Assembly (NCBI GenBank): GCA_018398575.1
Contig: JAGTXZ010000011.1
Location: 2,852,001-2,916,000 of the forward strand
From: Ampelomyces quisqualis
Lineage: Eukaryota; Ascomycota; Dothideomycetes; Pleosporales; Phaeosphaeriaceae
Length of the DNA stretch: 64,000 bases
Reading direction: 5' to 3'
Positions within the stretch are counted from its first letter, which is position 1. Each line of letters starts with the position of its first letter. This document shows positions 47,736 through 59,990 of this stretch, piece after piece. Under the pieces are notes generated by a model. That model made no database searches, had not been told where the DNA came from, and saw only the letters and a program-made list of their open reading frames with translations. A program made the translations under genes and the position numbers.

Positions 47736-49507
47736 ATTTAAGACAATGCTACTATATGTGCTGTATAGGATGCCTAGTAGTAGAACACGTTATAGGCCTA
47801 AGACTCTAATAATTCTAATCCTTAATAGAGTAGAGCTAAACGTTCTGCTATTATATAGACTTAATTTAGAAAAGAAGCCTATATTAAAAGTAGTAAACTA
47901 TACGTATATTGCTTAAACTGTAGGCATATACTTTAACACCTAACTAATAAGTATATAGAGACAAAACACCTTAGTAACTACCTTTAGTTTAATAGTTATA
48001 AAAAAGTTATAGAATCTATCTATATAAGGTAGCTACTCTTATTTGTTATACTATTACGTCTACAACCTCTATAACTATTTACTACTTAGTAATTTAAACT
48101 AGAAATTGTACAGGTACTTCTTAATAGAAACTAGTCTTTTTAAATATTAGAGTAACTCTTATTTTGCTACTTTATAGAGTTTCTCTAGCTTAGCACTACT
48201 ATACCTAGCTAATACAAGTTTACTCTTATACTCTAAGAATAATACAAGCAAGTAACTAAAAACCTTCTTTTTAATCTTAGTAAGTTAATAAAAATCTTAA
48301 TTACTCTTAACGCCTAGTCTACTACTAACTACCTAAGCTTTTTAGCTATTAAAGCCTATTATATTAACACTAGTTAGCAGATAAAAGAAGTTCTATTAGA
48401 TTTTGTACTCTTGCGTAGGCAGTACACTAAAGTTTCTATAGTATATAATCTTATACAGGTACTTAAAAACACAAAAATATTAAAACAATTACTAGTAGTT
48501 ACCTGTAATAACGCTTTAAACAATAGTACTCTTAGTAGAAGCCTAGAAAGCAATCTTGCTAATAAGAGAGTTTCTTAGAACGCAAAGAAAAACAATTAAC
48601 TATACCTTACCTATATTATTAACCTAGTAGTGCAGGATATAATAGCCTACCTAAGGCTAACAGCTTTACCTAAGATTAAAGAGGCTTAGTAGCTGCAACG
48701 CTATTACGTTTACTAGATTAATAATAGTATATTAGTGCCTAACTCTTTATAAAAGGTATGTTACACTCTTTATTACAATTCTTTATTATATACTAAGCTT
48801 CTTTAGATCTAAGTAATTTGTATTGCTATTAATTTATCTTTCTAATGTTTTAAATAATTTCTAAAGGTACAATCTAATATACTGCTAAAAAATTAACTCT
48901 GTGTAATTTAAGATGTTAAGACTAGGTAGAATTTAACCTATAATATGTGCAAGTACGCCTGCTCTTTAGCTACTTATATTAACAAGTAGCTAGAGTAAAA
49001 GATTACACTTAATTAGGCTCTATAAGGTAGCAGCAGTAATTTATAAGATAATAACATAGTTATAGACTTTAAAGACCTTAAAAGGCTTTAGCTAGTACCT
49101 GCTAAGTAGTTACACCTTAGAGCAATAACACGTATGCTAGCAAACTTTAAAACAGCTACTAACAGAATTAGTAAAAGTAACACACCTTAGGCTCTGTATA
49201 TCTAGTTAATATATAACAGACTTTTTAACTTTCTAGATTAAATAATAACTAAGCTATCTAATAAAAAGAATAAGACTAGCTGTTATAAGAAGTAGCTAGC
49301 TATAGTAAAGGTAGTAGTAGAGAAAGGTAAGAAGAAGTTGTTAAAGTATTATTTACGCATAGATAAGAAACAAGAATATCTTTATAACGTTGTAACTATC
49401 TTTAATTTATTCTAAAAGCTTACTATATATAAGGTAGAGACTATGTTTATTACACAAGTTTATTACAGCGCACTAGTAATAAAACCTAGAGTAATATATA
49501 GAGACTA
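47736..49507 (+). pseudogene. hAT-family transposase, N-terminal and central part (RIP-decayed)
   Basis: The plus strand reads as a hAT transposase with stops. A KRSAIIW-type start and a BED-like zinc-finger remnant (YCLNCRHIL...HLTNKYIETKHL) lie near 47,820-47,990. The core block TCNNALNNSTLSRSLESNLA, then YIINLVVQDIIA, is at about 48,500-48,650, and after an intron-like gap near 48,760-48,800 a RWNLTYNM-like block and EW/KW region follow (~48,900-49,150). Most stops sit at expected Trp or Gln codons. The frame runs up to 49,504 and is then cut by the inserted MITE pair; its continuation is at 57,923. Recognition rests on the hAT order NASNN, CLAHxIN, RWNSTY. Confidence 0.8.
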
Positions 49508-50342
49508 CGTTAGGAAAATTTAAGATTGATCTGATCGGCCCGATCGCCGCGACCCGCGGCGGCCCAACAGCGATACTGTCCACCAGACAATTCGCCAAAG
49601 TCGCTCCACTCACTTCTGGTCGCTAGCGACCCGACAGCGACCTGACAGAGTCGCCAGATCTGACAGAGTCGCCAGTGTCGCCAATGTCGCCAATTTTACT
49701 CACGTGACTGTATTGCTGTATTTTCATGATTACGTAAGTAACCTAAAAATACAAAATATAGAGCGGAATTCCCTCTTTAAAATGCACTATTCAGATTTTT
49801 TTTAGCTACTCTAGTTATTGAGATATAGCGCGTTAAAGTTATAAACTTTTTTAAAAAAACTTTAAAGGACGTTCAACACAGTAGATCTCAACGCCCACAC
49901 TATAATATATTAAAATAAAATAGTCCTAGAGTAAAATCTACACTTTAGTTACTATTTCTTTAAAAAAAAATATAATATATTATCTAGTTAAAGTGCTAGA
50001 GCTTTAGCGAAAACAAGCCTTGGCAAAGAACATTAAAAAGTTACAAACTTCACTGCCGTGCATCTCAGCAACTAGAGCAGCTATAAAAATTCTGAATAGT
50101 GCGTTTTAAAGAGGGAATTAAGCTCTATATTTTAGGTTTTTAGAATAATTACGTAATCGCGCGGGTGGGGCAGGTGGGTCCAGTGGATCAGGTGGATCAA
50201 TTTGGGCGTTTTTGTCTAATTAGGCGGCCAGAACAAATAGGGGTAGCTAGGCACTGTAGACTACAGTCAAAAACTGTCTAGTTGACTGTTCTGACAATGT
50301 TGCTAATGTTGCGGATGTCGCCAACGTTGTGTTTTCCTGACG
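49508..50342 (+). mobile_element. MITE-like TIR element, copy A
   Basis: An 835-bp element with terminal repeats CGTTAGGAAAA...CCTGACG, flanked by TA on both sides (49506-49507 and 50343-50344), as in Tc1/mariner-type (pogo/Fot1) elements. Long subterminal regions are inverted repeats of each other: the block around 49,760-49,860 pairs with that around 50,030-50,140 (AGAGGGAATT / AATTCCCTCT). No transposase frame is present. The outer left part is GC-rich and barely mutated (many CGCC and CGAC). Confidence 0.8.
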
Positions 50343-50364
50343 TAGACTTTAAACGTATATACTA

Positions 50365-51211
50365 CGTCAGGAAAACACAACGTTAGCAACATCCGCGACA
50401 TTGGCAACATTGTTGGAACAGTTGACCAGACAGTTTTCGACTGTAGTCTACGGTGCCTAGCTACCCCTATTTGTTCTGGCCGCCTAATTAGACAAAAACG
50501 CCCAAATTGATCCACCTGATCCACTGGACCCACCTGCCCCACCCGCGCGATTACGTAATTATTCTAAAAACCTAAAATATAGAGCTTAATTCCCTCTTTA
50601 AAACGCACTATTCAGAATTTTTATAGCTGCTCTAGTTGCTGAGATGCACGGCAGTGAAGTTTGTAACTTTTTAATGTTCTTTGCCAAGGCTTGTTTTCGC
50701 TAAAGCTCTAGCACTTTAACTAGATAATATATTATATTTTTTTTTAAAGAAATAGTAACTAAAGTGTAGATTTTACTCTAGGACTATTTTATTTTAATAT
50801 ATTATAGTGTGGGCGTTGAGATCTACTGTGTTGAACATCCTTTAAAGTTTTTTTAAAAAAGTTTATAACTTTAACGCGCTATATCTCAATAACTAGAGTA
50901 GCTAAAAAAAAATCTAAATAGTGCATTTTAAAGAGGGAATTCTGCTCTATATTTTGTATTTTTAGGTTACTTACGTAATTATGAAAATACAGCAATACAG
51001 TCACGTAAGTAAAATTGGCGACATTAGCAACACTAGCAACTCTATTAGATCTGGCAACTCTGTTAGGTTGCTGTTAGGTCGCTGTTAGGTTGCTAGCAAC
51101 TAGAAGTAAGTGGGGCAACTTTGGCAAATTGTCTAGTAGACAGTATTGCTATTAGGCCGCTGCGGGTCGCAGCAATTTGGCTGATCAGATTAATCTTAAA
51201 TTTTCCTAACG
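50365..51211 (-). mobile_element. MITE-like TIR element, copy B (inverted relative to A)
   Basis: An 847-bp near-copy of element A in opposite orientation, with termini CGTCAGG...CCTAACG and TA flanks at 50363-50364 and 51212-51213. A 22-bp spacer that includes the two inner TA sites separates it from A. Its outer end shows C-to-T and G-to-A changes relative to A (for example CCA to CTA, and CGCC to TGCC or TGCT). Together A and B form a palindrome of about 1.7 kb. Confidence 0.8.
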
Positions 51212-51219
51212 TAGTGTTA

Positions 51220-51640
51220 TGTTAAGACTGTTAGTCTAGTAGCAAACAATAAGAATACTAGTGTAGACTAGGGGTACAGCTAAGGTTAGTTTTTGCAGAT
51301 AGGTACAGAGTTGCTTTAGATACAGAGGGTATTGTTACTAAGACAGTAAAGACTAGGGCTTTCTAAAAAGAGTAACAAAGGTTATATAGCTTAATGTAAC
51401 TAACTTAAGTTGTTAAAATATAAGTTAAACATAATAATCTATAAGGGCTTATTATAGTTCCTATATACTAAAGAGGTTCTACCTTTGCTTTGTGTGCTCT
51501 ACGTTAAGCAAGAGAGCAGAGAGAGCAGCTTAGTCTAGTAACTAATTAGTAGTGTAGTGCAGGGTGTGCTCTCTAGTTGTTCTTGCTTAGAAGAGAGCGC
51601 TTTAGTAGAGCTAGGGCCTAGCAGCTTATAAGTTATAACA
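51220..51640 (-). repeat. LTR of chromovirus copy 2 (left; 3' LTR in element orientation)
   Basis: 421 bp, TGTTAAG...TATAACA. It lacks 54 bp of GCTCTG-type repeat sequence present in the LTRs of copy 1. Confidence 0.9.
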
Positions 51641-52199
51641 CTATCCCTCTCCTTCCTAGACTTTATCCTTAGAGTCTTTATTATACTAAAGGTTTCTTCT
51701 AAATCTAGTACTTAACGTTAACTAAAACTTTCTTCTTTTATTAATATCTTTAGAGACGTTATGCTTATAGCTTGTTGTAACTATTAACTAGCTAATTGCG
51801 TTTGTTAGGTGCATATTTGTTCTAAGAGGTGCAGCAAGTACAATTGCTTAAATGCAAAAGATTATAATATCTGTATATCTAAAAATAAATAGTTAGTTAT
51901 TAAGGTAGAAAAGGATTGTCTGCAAGCGCGTCTAGATGCGCTTTAGCAGGAGGAGCAAGAGGTACAGCGTTTGTTAAAAGAAAACGCTGCTTAGGCAGCA
52001 GAGGCTATCTTTATAGAGAAAACGTCTATTTAACAACTTAAACGTTAGGAGGCTGTGCTGTCTTTTAGTAAAATAACTTTATTACCTTTTACTTAGAGTT
52101 CTATAGATAGTATAGTTAATAACGTCTAGAAGGCTTATGTGCCTTTATACTTAGGTAAACCTATTACTTATACTGCGTTAGAAGTTGGCAGCAGTTTAT

Positions 52200-55100
52200 A
52201 AGGTTTGTTTCTAGTTCTTATGTGTTTTCTGTGTTGTTGTATCCTAACTATTTAACTAGGTATTCTTTTTAATAGTTGTTGTCTTAGTGTGTTATTATTT
52301 TCTTAACTTTAAATTTATTTTCTTCTTTAAGTTTATAGCAAAAGGTTTACTGTAACAGTGTTTCTAGGTTAGCTAGTTCTAGTAGGCTTACGTAGAATCT
52401 AGGGTAGATCTTTGCATCTAGCAAGAGCTTAAGTGTATATATAACTAGTCTGTTTCTCTTTAAAATTAAAAACAGTCTAACTTTAACGTAGTTAAGTCCT
52501 TTGCTTAGTTGTTTTGTGCGTAGATTTTTGGTATAGAGATACACTTTATCTCTCTTTTTTAGCTAAGGTGCTGTTTTTTATTTTTAGTTAATATATAAGA
52601 TACTCTGTGTCTAAGCGTATTGTATTTGTTCTTCTATTTTAATATAAGTTTTCTTTATTTCTTCTGCTGTCTGTATAGCAGCTTTAGCCTTTAGGCTAGG
52701 TAATATTCTTGTAAAGAGATTTAGATATTATCTATAGTTTGCAAAGTATAGCGTCTTACCTATAGCTTTAGATAATTTGTTGTTGTAGGCTAACTATACT
52801 ATTAGTAATAGCAAAACCTAATTTGTCTGTTGCAAGTTACTATATATCTTAAGATACGTTTTTATAGTTCTATTTGTTCTCTCTGTTTAGCTATTAGTTT
52901 AAGAATAGTAAGCTATTAATAGCTTCTGTTGCGTCCTAATTTCTGCTATTAAGGTAGTCTAATAATTTAACGTAAAGAGTTTGTCTTAATTGCTAATAAT
53001 TAACTTTAGTATGCTATAGTATCTAATAAGTCTATTCTTAAGTACGTGCGCTAGCTAAACAGCTATGTAGTCTTGTTAAAAGAGTAGCATTATAGCGTAC
53101 TTAGTAAAGCGATCTACTATAACTATAATAGCGTTATAAGCTAATCCTGTAGCAGAGTCTTTTGACAGTAGTAGTCCTGTTACAAAGTCTATTAATATGT
53201 TAGTCTAAGGCTTAGTTAGAAGCTCTATTAGCTGTATTTCTCTGTAAGGTGCGTGTATACTGTGTTTGTTACGTTAACAGTCTACACATTTCTTAATATA
53301 AGCGCTTATTTTGTTCTTTATGTTTCTAAACTAGTAATTCTGTTAAATTAGTTCTATAGTTTAGCTTACTTTAGGATAACTGTGTACAGTGTTATTGTAG
53401 TATTGTCTTATAATTAATTCCTGTAGTTCTTCTAAGATATTAATTCTAATCTTTATTATTAGATTATTAATATATTTTGCTAGTCTAAGAGATCTGTTAT
53501 CTTGTGTTTTGAGGATACTTAAGCTGTTAATAGTTTTAGTTCTAGCAATATCTAATCTTTGGCTAAGAGCATCTGCTCTACTATTGTCTTTTCTAGGTGT
53601 ATAGACAATCTTAAACTTGTACTGTCCTAATATCTCTAACTATTATACTTGTCTTTAATTAAGTACTTTAGTAGTAGTAAAGGTTATTAGGTTTTTGTAG
53701 TCTAAGTATATTGTAAGATCTAAGCAACTCTCTGCGTAGATTCTTTAATGTTTAAGTGCTACTACAATTGCGAGTAGTTCTTTATTGTGTACGTTGTAAT
53801 TTTCTTCTAGTAGTGTAAACTTTTGTAAATAGTAGGCTATTAGGTGCTATTTTCTATCTTGTTCTTGTTTTGCACACATTCTAATTGCTAAATCTAATGC
53901 GTTGGTTTTGAATCTAAGTAGTTCTCTACTTCTAAATGCTATAAAGACAGGCAGTGCTATACAAGCGTCTTTAAGCGTCTTAAATACCTAACTTTATTCT
54001 TTTATCTATTTCTAAGGTGTGTCTTTTTGTGTAAGTTTAGTAAGTAGCGTAGCAATTAGTAAGAAGTTCTAAATAAACTGTTAATTAAAGTTAACAAAGC
54101 CTAGGAAGGATTAGATGTCCTTTACTATAGTAGGCGTTAGCTAATCTTTAATAACTTTAATCTTGTCCTTACTTATTTATACTCTATTCTTTCTAACTAT
54201 GCACTCTAGGAATTCTACTTCTTCCTAGTGCTATTTACACTTATTAGAGTCTACTGCTAGAGAGAACTTTTCTAGTAGTGTTAGGATTATATAAACATGT
54301 TCTGTATGTTTCTTCTTATTTTCTAAATAGATAAGAATATTATTAAGGTATGCTATAACAAATATGTTAAGGTGTTCTCTAAGCACATTGTTAATAAGTG
54401 CTTAATACGTTACTAGAGTGTTAGTAAGACTAAATAGCATTACTAAGTACTTATAGTAGCTATAGTGTGTTCTAAATACTATTTTTTATTCTTTGCCTTT
54501 CTTTATGCGTATAAGGTTGTACGCGCCTCTTAAATCTAATGCTGTAAAGATCTTTGCATAGGCTAGTTAATCTTATAGTTCTAAAATGTTAGGTAGTAGG
54601 TATTAATTCTTAACTGTAATGTTATTAAGTTTCTAAAAGTTAATATATAGTTGTAGTTTGCTATTCTTCTTTAGTACAAACATAATTAGGTATCTGGCTA
54701 GTAATTCTAATACTTAGATAAAACTTTTCTTTAGGTTTACTTAGATATATTCTTAGAGCGCTTCTAGCTCTTTTTCTAATAATCTATAGATTAGTCTAAA
54801 GGTTAGCCTTTTCTCTTCTTCTAAGACAATTTTGTAGTCCTACTTCTAATGCTTAGGCAGTGCTTCTAGACCTATTTCTTCTAAGAATAGTTTCTTAAAC
54901 TTTCTGTATTCCTTAAGTATGTTAGAAGTTATACATTTCTCTAAAACTTATAATGTATTAGTATTTCTTCCTTAATTGTCTAAGTTAACTAGCTGTATCT
55001 TTAACTGCGTCTTAGTTAAAGTAATATTATTAATTATCTTCTTATTTACTATTAAACGCTACTAATACGTAGGCTTAGAATCTGTTGTATTGTTGTAATT

Positions 55101-57440
55101 CCCTAGAGAGATAGATCTCTTCTCTTAGTCTATCTGTAGGCTATTCTTTCTAAACTATAGAAGTCCTAATATAATGTTGTAGGTAGCTAATCTAAAGACG
55201 TCTAGGCATATTTCCTATTTAGTCTCTTAGATGTTAAGTTTTGTAGTAGTCTTATATCTAATAAGTAACTTGTTAGGTATCTGTTCTTTATTTGCAATAT
55301 AAAGTTTATATAATTATTATTTCTAACAAGGTTAGAGCCTAGCTCTTAACAAGGTATTACCTAAAATATAGTTTACTTGCAATTCTAAATCTAGAAGCGC
55401 CTTTATCCTTGTTCTGTTAACTCTTACTATAAGTTTAATAAGTTTAGCTAAGTTAATTGCGTTACAGCTCTAGGTATCTCTCTAGAGTCTAAGGTTAACT
55501 CTAAAAAAGACTTGTTCTTTTTATATCTATTAGCTTCTTTATTGTTATAATGCTTCTTGCATTCTAGTTATAGGCAGAACTGCTATGTATAGTTTATGCA
55601 GTTACTGTTAACAAGTATTCTGTTAGATATGCTTTCTTTCTCTAATATATTAAGAAAACCTCTTATAATTTGTTTGTTGTATAGATAATTTGCGCAGGTA
55701 TCTTTAAGGCAATTATACTATTAGTACTTATAAAGTCTCTTCTACTAAGAAAAGTATTAGTTAACTTTGCTACTATAGTGCGTTAGGCAGTAGTTGCTAT
55801 TGCATGCTATCTATAATAGAAGTCTATGTTTTAGATTACAAGGATCCTATAGGTATTTGTCTGTAAGCAGGATTTAATGCAATTTGTTTACCTTCCTATC
55901 CTAGTATTCTATAGGCATAGGGCTTAGTACTAATACTTGTCTATTATTAGCATAGTATGTCTGCTTTATGTATAAGTTACAGCACGTCTTATGTAGTCTA
56001 ACTGCGTCTGTCTCTAGATATAGTTCTCTAACTGTTGTATTCTAGCGTACTAGTTTAGGGCTAGCTAGTAATAAGTGTATGTCTAGCTTATCTAGTGTAA
56101 GTTCTTAGTCTTTCTAAGTATTATAGACCTTTGTAGTCTGTTGTTAATCCTATGTCCTATAGACTCTGTTTTCTAAGTGTAGTAATTGTTTCTTCTCTGT
56201 AACTCTATCTATACTTAGAGAGTACTTATTTATCTAAAAAGTATAATAGGCTTATAAGGATTAGTAACATTATTCTATATATTCTTAGTTAACTTTGTTA
56301 GTTTAGTTGTACCAGTTGTAAATGTTTTGTTATGTTTATAGTAGAAGTAGTCCTATCTGTTAAAATTATTTAATATTATAGTTCTATTCCTAATTATAGA
56401 ATAACGCAGCGTTAGTTAAGACCTAGTTATTAGTTAATATAGTAGAGGTGTCTTCTGTCTATCCTATTATTAGTAGTCTATTAGTTGTTTAGACAATAGG
56501 TTAATCCTTAATTACAATCTATTCTTTAACATCTTCCTCTAAAGTGTTAGTTAACACGTTAAGCTAGCGTGTAACTTTGTTCTTAGAGTAATAGTCTTGC
56601 GCGTAATATCTAACCTTGTTACAGTTGTAACAGGTAATCTTATTTCTATTAGGCCTATCTCTTAGTAGTTGTTTCTTTAGGTAACTTTTCTATTCTAGGC
56701 CTTTGTTAAGGTTGTCTAAGTGCATAGCTTTAGGTCTGTACCCTAAGTATACTTCTAGTAGGCGTAGTTAATAAGTTCCTTGTCTAGGGTAGTAGCGCTG
56801 TTGTCTTTTATTTAGTTGTGTTTGTCTCTAATATTTTTTGTTTAGGCAAAATTCTTTGTGTTTCTGTAGTAGACGCAAAGAATATAACTTATCTTCAAGT
56901 GCTAATTTGTAGAGTTTATTGTCTAGGCAAATAGCTTTATTTTAAAGTTCTTTAAGAGTAGTAATGTGTGTTCTGCTACGCATAAGTTTAGCTTGTATAG
57001 TAGCCTTAAGGCCTTACTTGTACATGCGCGTTAAAGTAGTATTGTCCTACTAGATTTGTTTAGCGTATTATTAAAAAATGTTAGTATAGTTAGCAGTTAA
57101 TTAGGTTTGCTTTAGACTTTAGATTTTCTGTTCTACAATTACAGATTCTTTAAGAGGTAAGAAGATTTGTTAGAGGCGTGTTTTAAACGCTTGCTAGTCT
57201 TCTACAAAGTTAGTGTTATCTGCGTCTGTAATGTTATTGTCTATATACTTCTAAATAATTAGAAGTACCTATTTTTTAGCGTTGCCTTTTATGTAGGTTG
57301 TAGCAAGAATAACTTTGTTTACGTTCTTAATCTTGTCTTCTATATAAAAGTGCCTGTTAAACTAAAAGATCTAGGTCTTAAGTTTATTGCAGTCTCTATA
57401 GTAGAGATTAGGTTTGTTAACCTTAAGTCTAGGTTGTCTT
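52200..57440 (-). pseudogene. gag-pol-chromodomain remnants of chromovirus copy 2
   Basis: Same layout as the polyprotein remnant of copy 1, with the same domains in the same order and many stops. The longest intact stretch is again the integrase C-terminal segment at 52,544-52,347, 65 residues, differing from copy 1 at a few positions. Confidence 0.85.
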
Positions 57441-57501
57441 ACTTAGGAATGCTTAGGTGTATCTATTGTAATATTGCTGCTTATTGTAAGAGTGTTTAAA
57501 G

Positions 57502-57922
57502 TGTTAAGACTGTTAGTCTAGTAGCAAACAATAAGAATGCTAGTGTAGACTAGAGGTATAGCTAAGGTTAGTTTTTGCAAATAAGTGCAGAGTTGCTTTA
57601 GATACAGAGGGTATTGTTACTAAGACAGTAAAGACTAGAGCTTTCTAAAAAGAGTAACAAAGGTTATATAGCTTAATGTAACTAACTTAAGTTGTTAAAA
57701 CATAAGTTAAACACAATAATCTATAAGAGCTTATTGTAGTTCCTATATACTAAAGAGGTTCTACCTTTGCTCTGTGTGCTCTGCGTTAAGTAAAAGAGTA
57801 GAGAAAGCAGCTTAGTCTAGTAACTAATTAGTAGTGCAGTACAGGGTGTGCTTTCTAGTTGTTCTTGCTTAGGAGAGAGCGCTTTGGTAGGGCTAGGGCC
57901 TAGCAGCTTATAGGTTGTAACA
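57502..57922 (-). repeat. LTR of chromovirus copy 2 (right; 5' LTR in element orientation)
   Basis: 421 bp, TGTTAAG...TTGTAACA, followed by the right copy of the TGTTA target duplication. It shares the 54-bp deletion with the left LTR. Confidence 0.9.
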
Positions 57923-58640
57923 TGTTAGTTCTTAAACTATATTAATTAATATAAAAACAACTCTGTAGCAACAAACAAAAACTACACTTTAGTTTATTCT
58001 TTGCAACTATAGCGTCTACCTAAACACTAGTAGTTTAAAAGGCCTTTTTCTTAAACAATATAGTCTAGTAGGTTAAGCACTAATCTTTTTTATAAAACTA
58101 ATGTAAGCATTAGACTACTCTGTGCAGAAGCTCTTTACTACTTTAGTACTTCTCTAACTAGTAAAGAAGATAAAGAGGAGTTATTAAATATACTTGTCTA
58201 GTAGCAGGCTAACATAGACACGTACCTACGCCTAGCTTAGGTAGCTAAAGACGTACTAGCTATATAGCTTACAGAAGTTAAAGTTAAGCGCTTGTTTAAT
58301 ACTATAAAAGACGTTCTAAAAAATTAACAGCACAGGCTTAAAGCAGAAATAATTTAAAAGATTATAGTTATAAAACACGCAATTACTAAAGAGGACGTAT
58401 AACTAAACTATTCTATACTATAATTGCTAACTATAAGATCTTAATATAGCGCTAAGGGTGTTTAGGATCTACTTAAGCTTTTAGGTCTTATTAATTTTAC
58501 TAGTCTAACTAGCTCTAAAATCTAACATTTTAAGAATTAGACAAGTAATAAAGAGCAGGAAGGTAACAAAAAAAATAACATTAAGGAATCTGCAACGCCT
58601 TTGTATAGTGCACTACTTTAGACTCTTTAGTATAAGCAGC
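57923..58640 (+). pseudogene. hAT-family transposase, C-terminal part with dimerisation domain
   Basis: This is the continuation of the transposase at 47,736-49,507 after the nested insertions. If both insertions and one copy of each target duplication are removed, the frame runs on in phase into YKNNSVATNKNYTLVYSLQ. The hAT C-terminal dimerisation domain follows: QANIDTYLRLA, VAKDVLAI, and VKRLFNT in place of the usual VERxFS, then HRLKAE. Stops again replace Trp/Gln/Arg codons. Confidence 0.78.
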
Positions 58641-59990
58641 ACCTACAGAAGAAGAGATTAAGGTCTTCTTGTTTCTTATTAGACTAGTAAGCGTAATAAA
58701 AAAATGTAATAAATAGTAGCTCTTAACTATCTAAAATAACCTAGGTAAAAAACAGTAATAAACATCTATAATAAGTAAGTTATAAAGCTAATTAAACAGC
58801 TGCAAGATTAGACTATTCTTGCAATAACTTTATTTTAGGATATACGCTAAAATAAACTTATTTCTTTTACTCTACTTTACTCCTAAGTAACATACTTATT
58901 ACAAGCGTTAGATTAGAGGCACTGTACAAGTATAACTCTATAGCAAGTACTTTAACTAAACTAATAACCTAACCTTAATACTCTAAGCTGTATACTCTAA
59001 CCTAAACTCTACACTAGCCTCTACGTAACCTAAACCTTACTCTACCCCCCTTGTACTTAACCCTAACCTAACTTCTACCTATAAGCAGGTACTCTAAACC
59101 TATTTACTAGCGTAGAACACGTAATCCTATAGTCTTAGTAGAAAGCTACTATAGGATAAGTTACGTATATATAATATTCTACAAAATCTAATAACATCTT
59201 ACGTATAAGATAGTATAGAATAATATAAAATATATAAAATAAGCTAGTATACAAGAAGTATAATAAACTCTTATAGTTTATTATCTTTAACTTTATTTAT
59301 AAACTTACTTTGTACTTTAAGTTGCCTAATATATTATACTCTTTACAAAAGCTCTCTCTTACTATCTTAGTACGCTCTAACCTCTGTATCTAGTACTAAT
59401 ATCTCTTATCTACAAAAACTAACTTAAGCTCTTTAACACTAGCTATCTTATTATTAGCTACTTAATAGGTTTTAATACTACTATAGGTAGGAATCATTTT
59501 GAAGAAGGTATTGGTTACAGGCCTGTTCTAGCACTAGAAGATCCCTTACAGTTAAATAATAATACCTTATTATACTAAGTATAACCTTCTTTACTATTAC
59601 TATTATACGCCTACTAAATAAAATATAAGAAGCTTTATATACATAATAATATTGCTATAAAATTGGCTTAAGATATAACTAGGTCTAGTATATAGATAAC
59701 AAAAGCTGTATACAATTACTAAAAATATTTACAGGTGTTTAATATACTGCTATACAGTAACAGAAAGTCTAAACGTAGTACTAGACTCTTAAGAGTGTAG
59801 AACCTACTAAGTACAAAAAAGAATAGTTTTAGTAGTTCTCTAAAAAGAGAAGTAGAACCTAGCCTAAGTAAGTGCTCCTTATAGCTTATCTGTACAGTTA
59901 AGAGTATTAAGATGTATCGTTTTAATTCTATTGAATTTACCTTTACTATTCTTATTACAATCTCAATACACTATCGTCTTCTGAGATCAG
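58641..59990. other. AT-rich RIP-decayed sequence without recognisable gene
   Basis: It contains CCTAACC/CCCTAACC motifs near 58,970-59,090 that mirror those at 38.0 kb, and a short less-mutated patch near 59,490-59,560 (AATCATTTTGAAGAAGGTA). No coding sequence was recognised. Confidence 0.5.

Larger units (their letters stand above)
51220..57922 (-). mobile_element. Full-length Ty3/gypsy chromovirus (copy 2), RIP-inactivated
   Basis: A 6,703-bp second copy of the element at 38401-45211 in the same orientation, with 421-bp LTRs and a perfect TGTTA target duplication (51215-51219 and 57923-57927). The internal region aligns with copy 1 throughout, including the integrase C-terminal frame (52,544-52,347) and the chromodomain (about 52,345-52,200). 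It retains more TGG/TGA and CCA/TCA than copy 1, for example near 52,190, 53,163, 53,505 and 53,900, so its mutation is less saturated. It inserted one base beyond the right TA of MITE copy B, within the hAT remnant. Confidence 0.93.

Noticed and set aside
50303..50542. 79-codon open frame on the minus strand across the palindrome centre
   Set aside because: It spans the junction of two inverted MITE copies and has no domain; a chance frame in non-coding repeat DNA.
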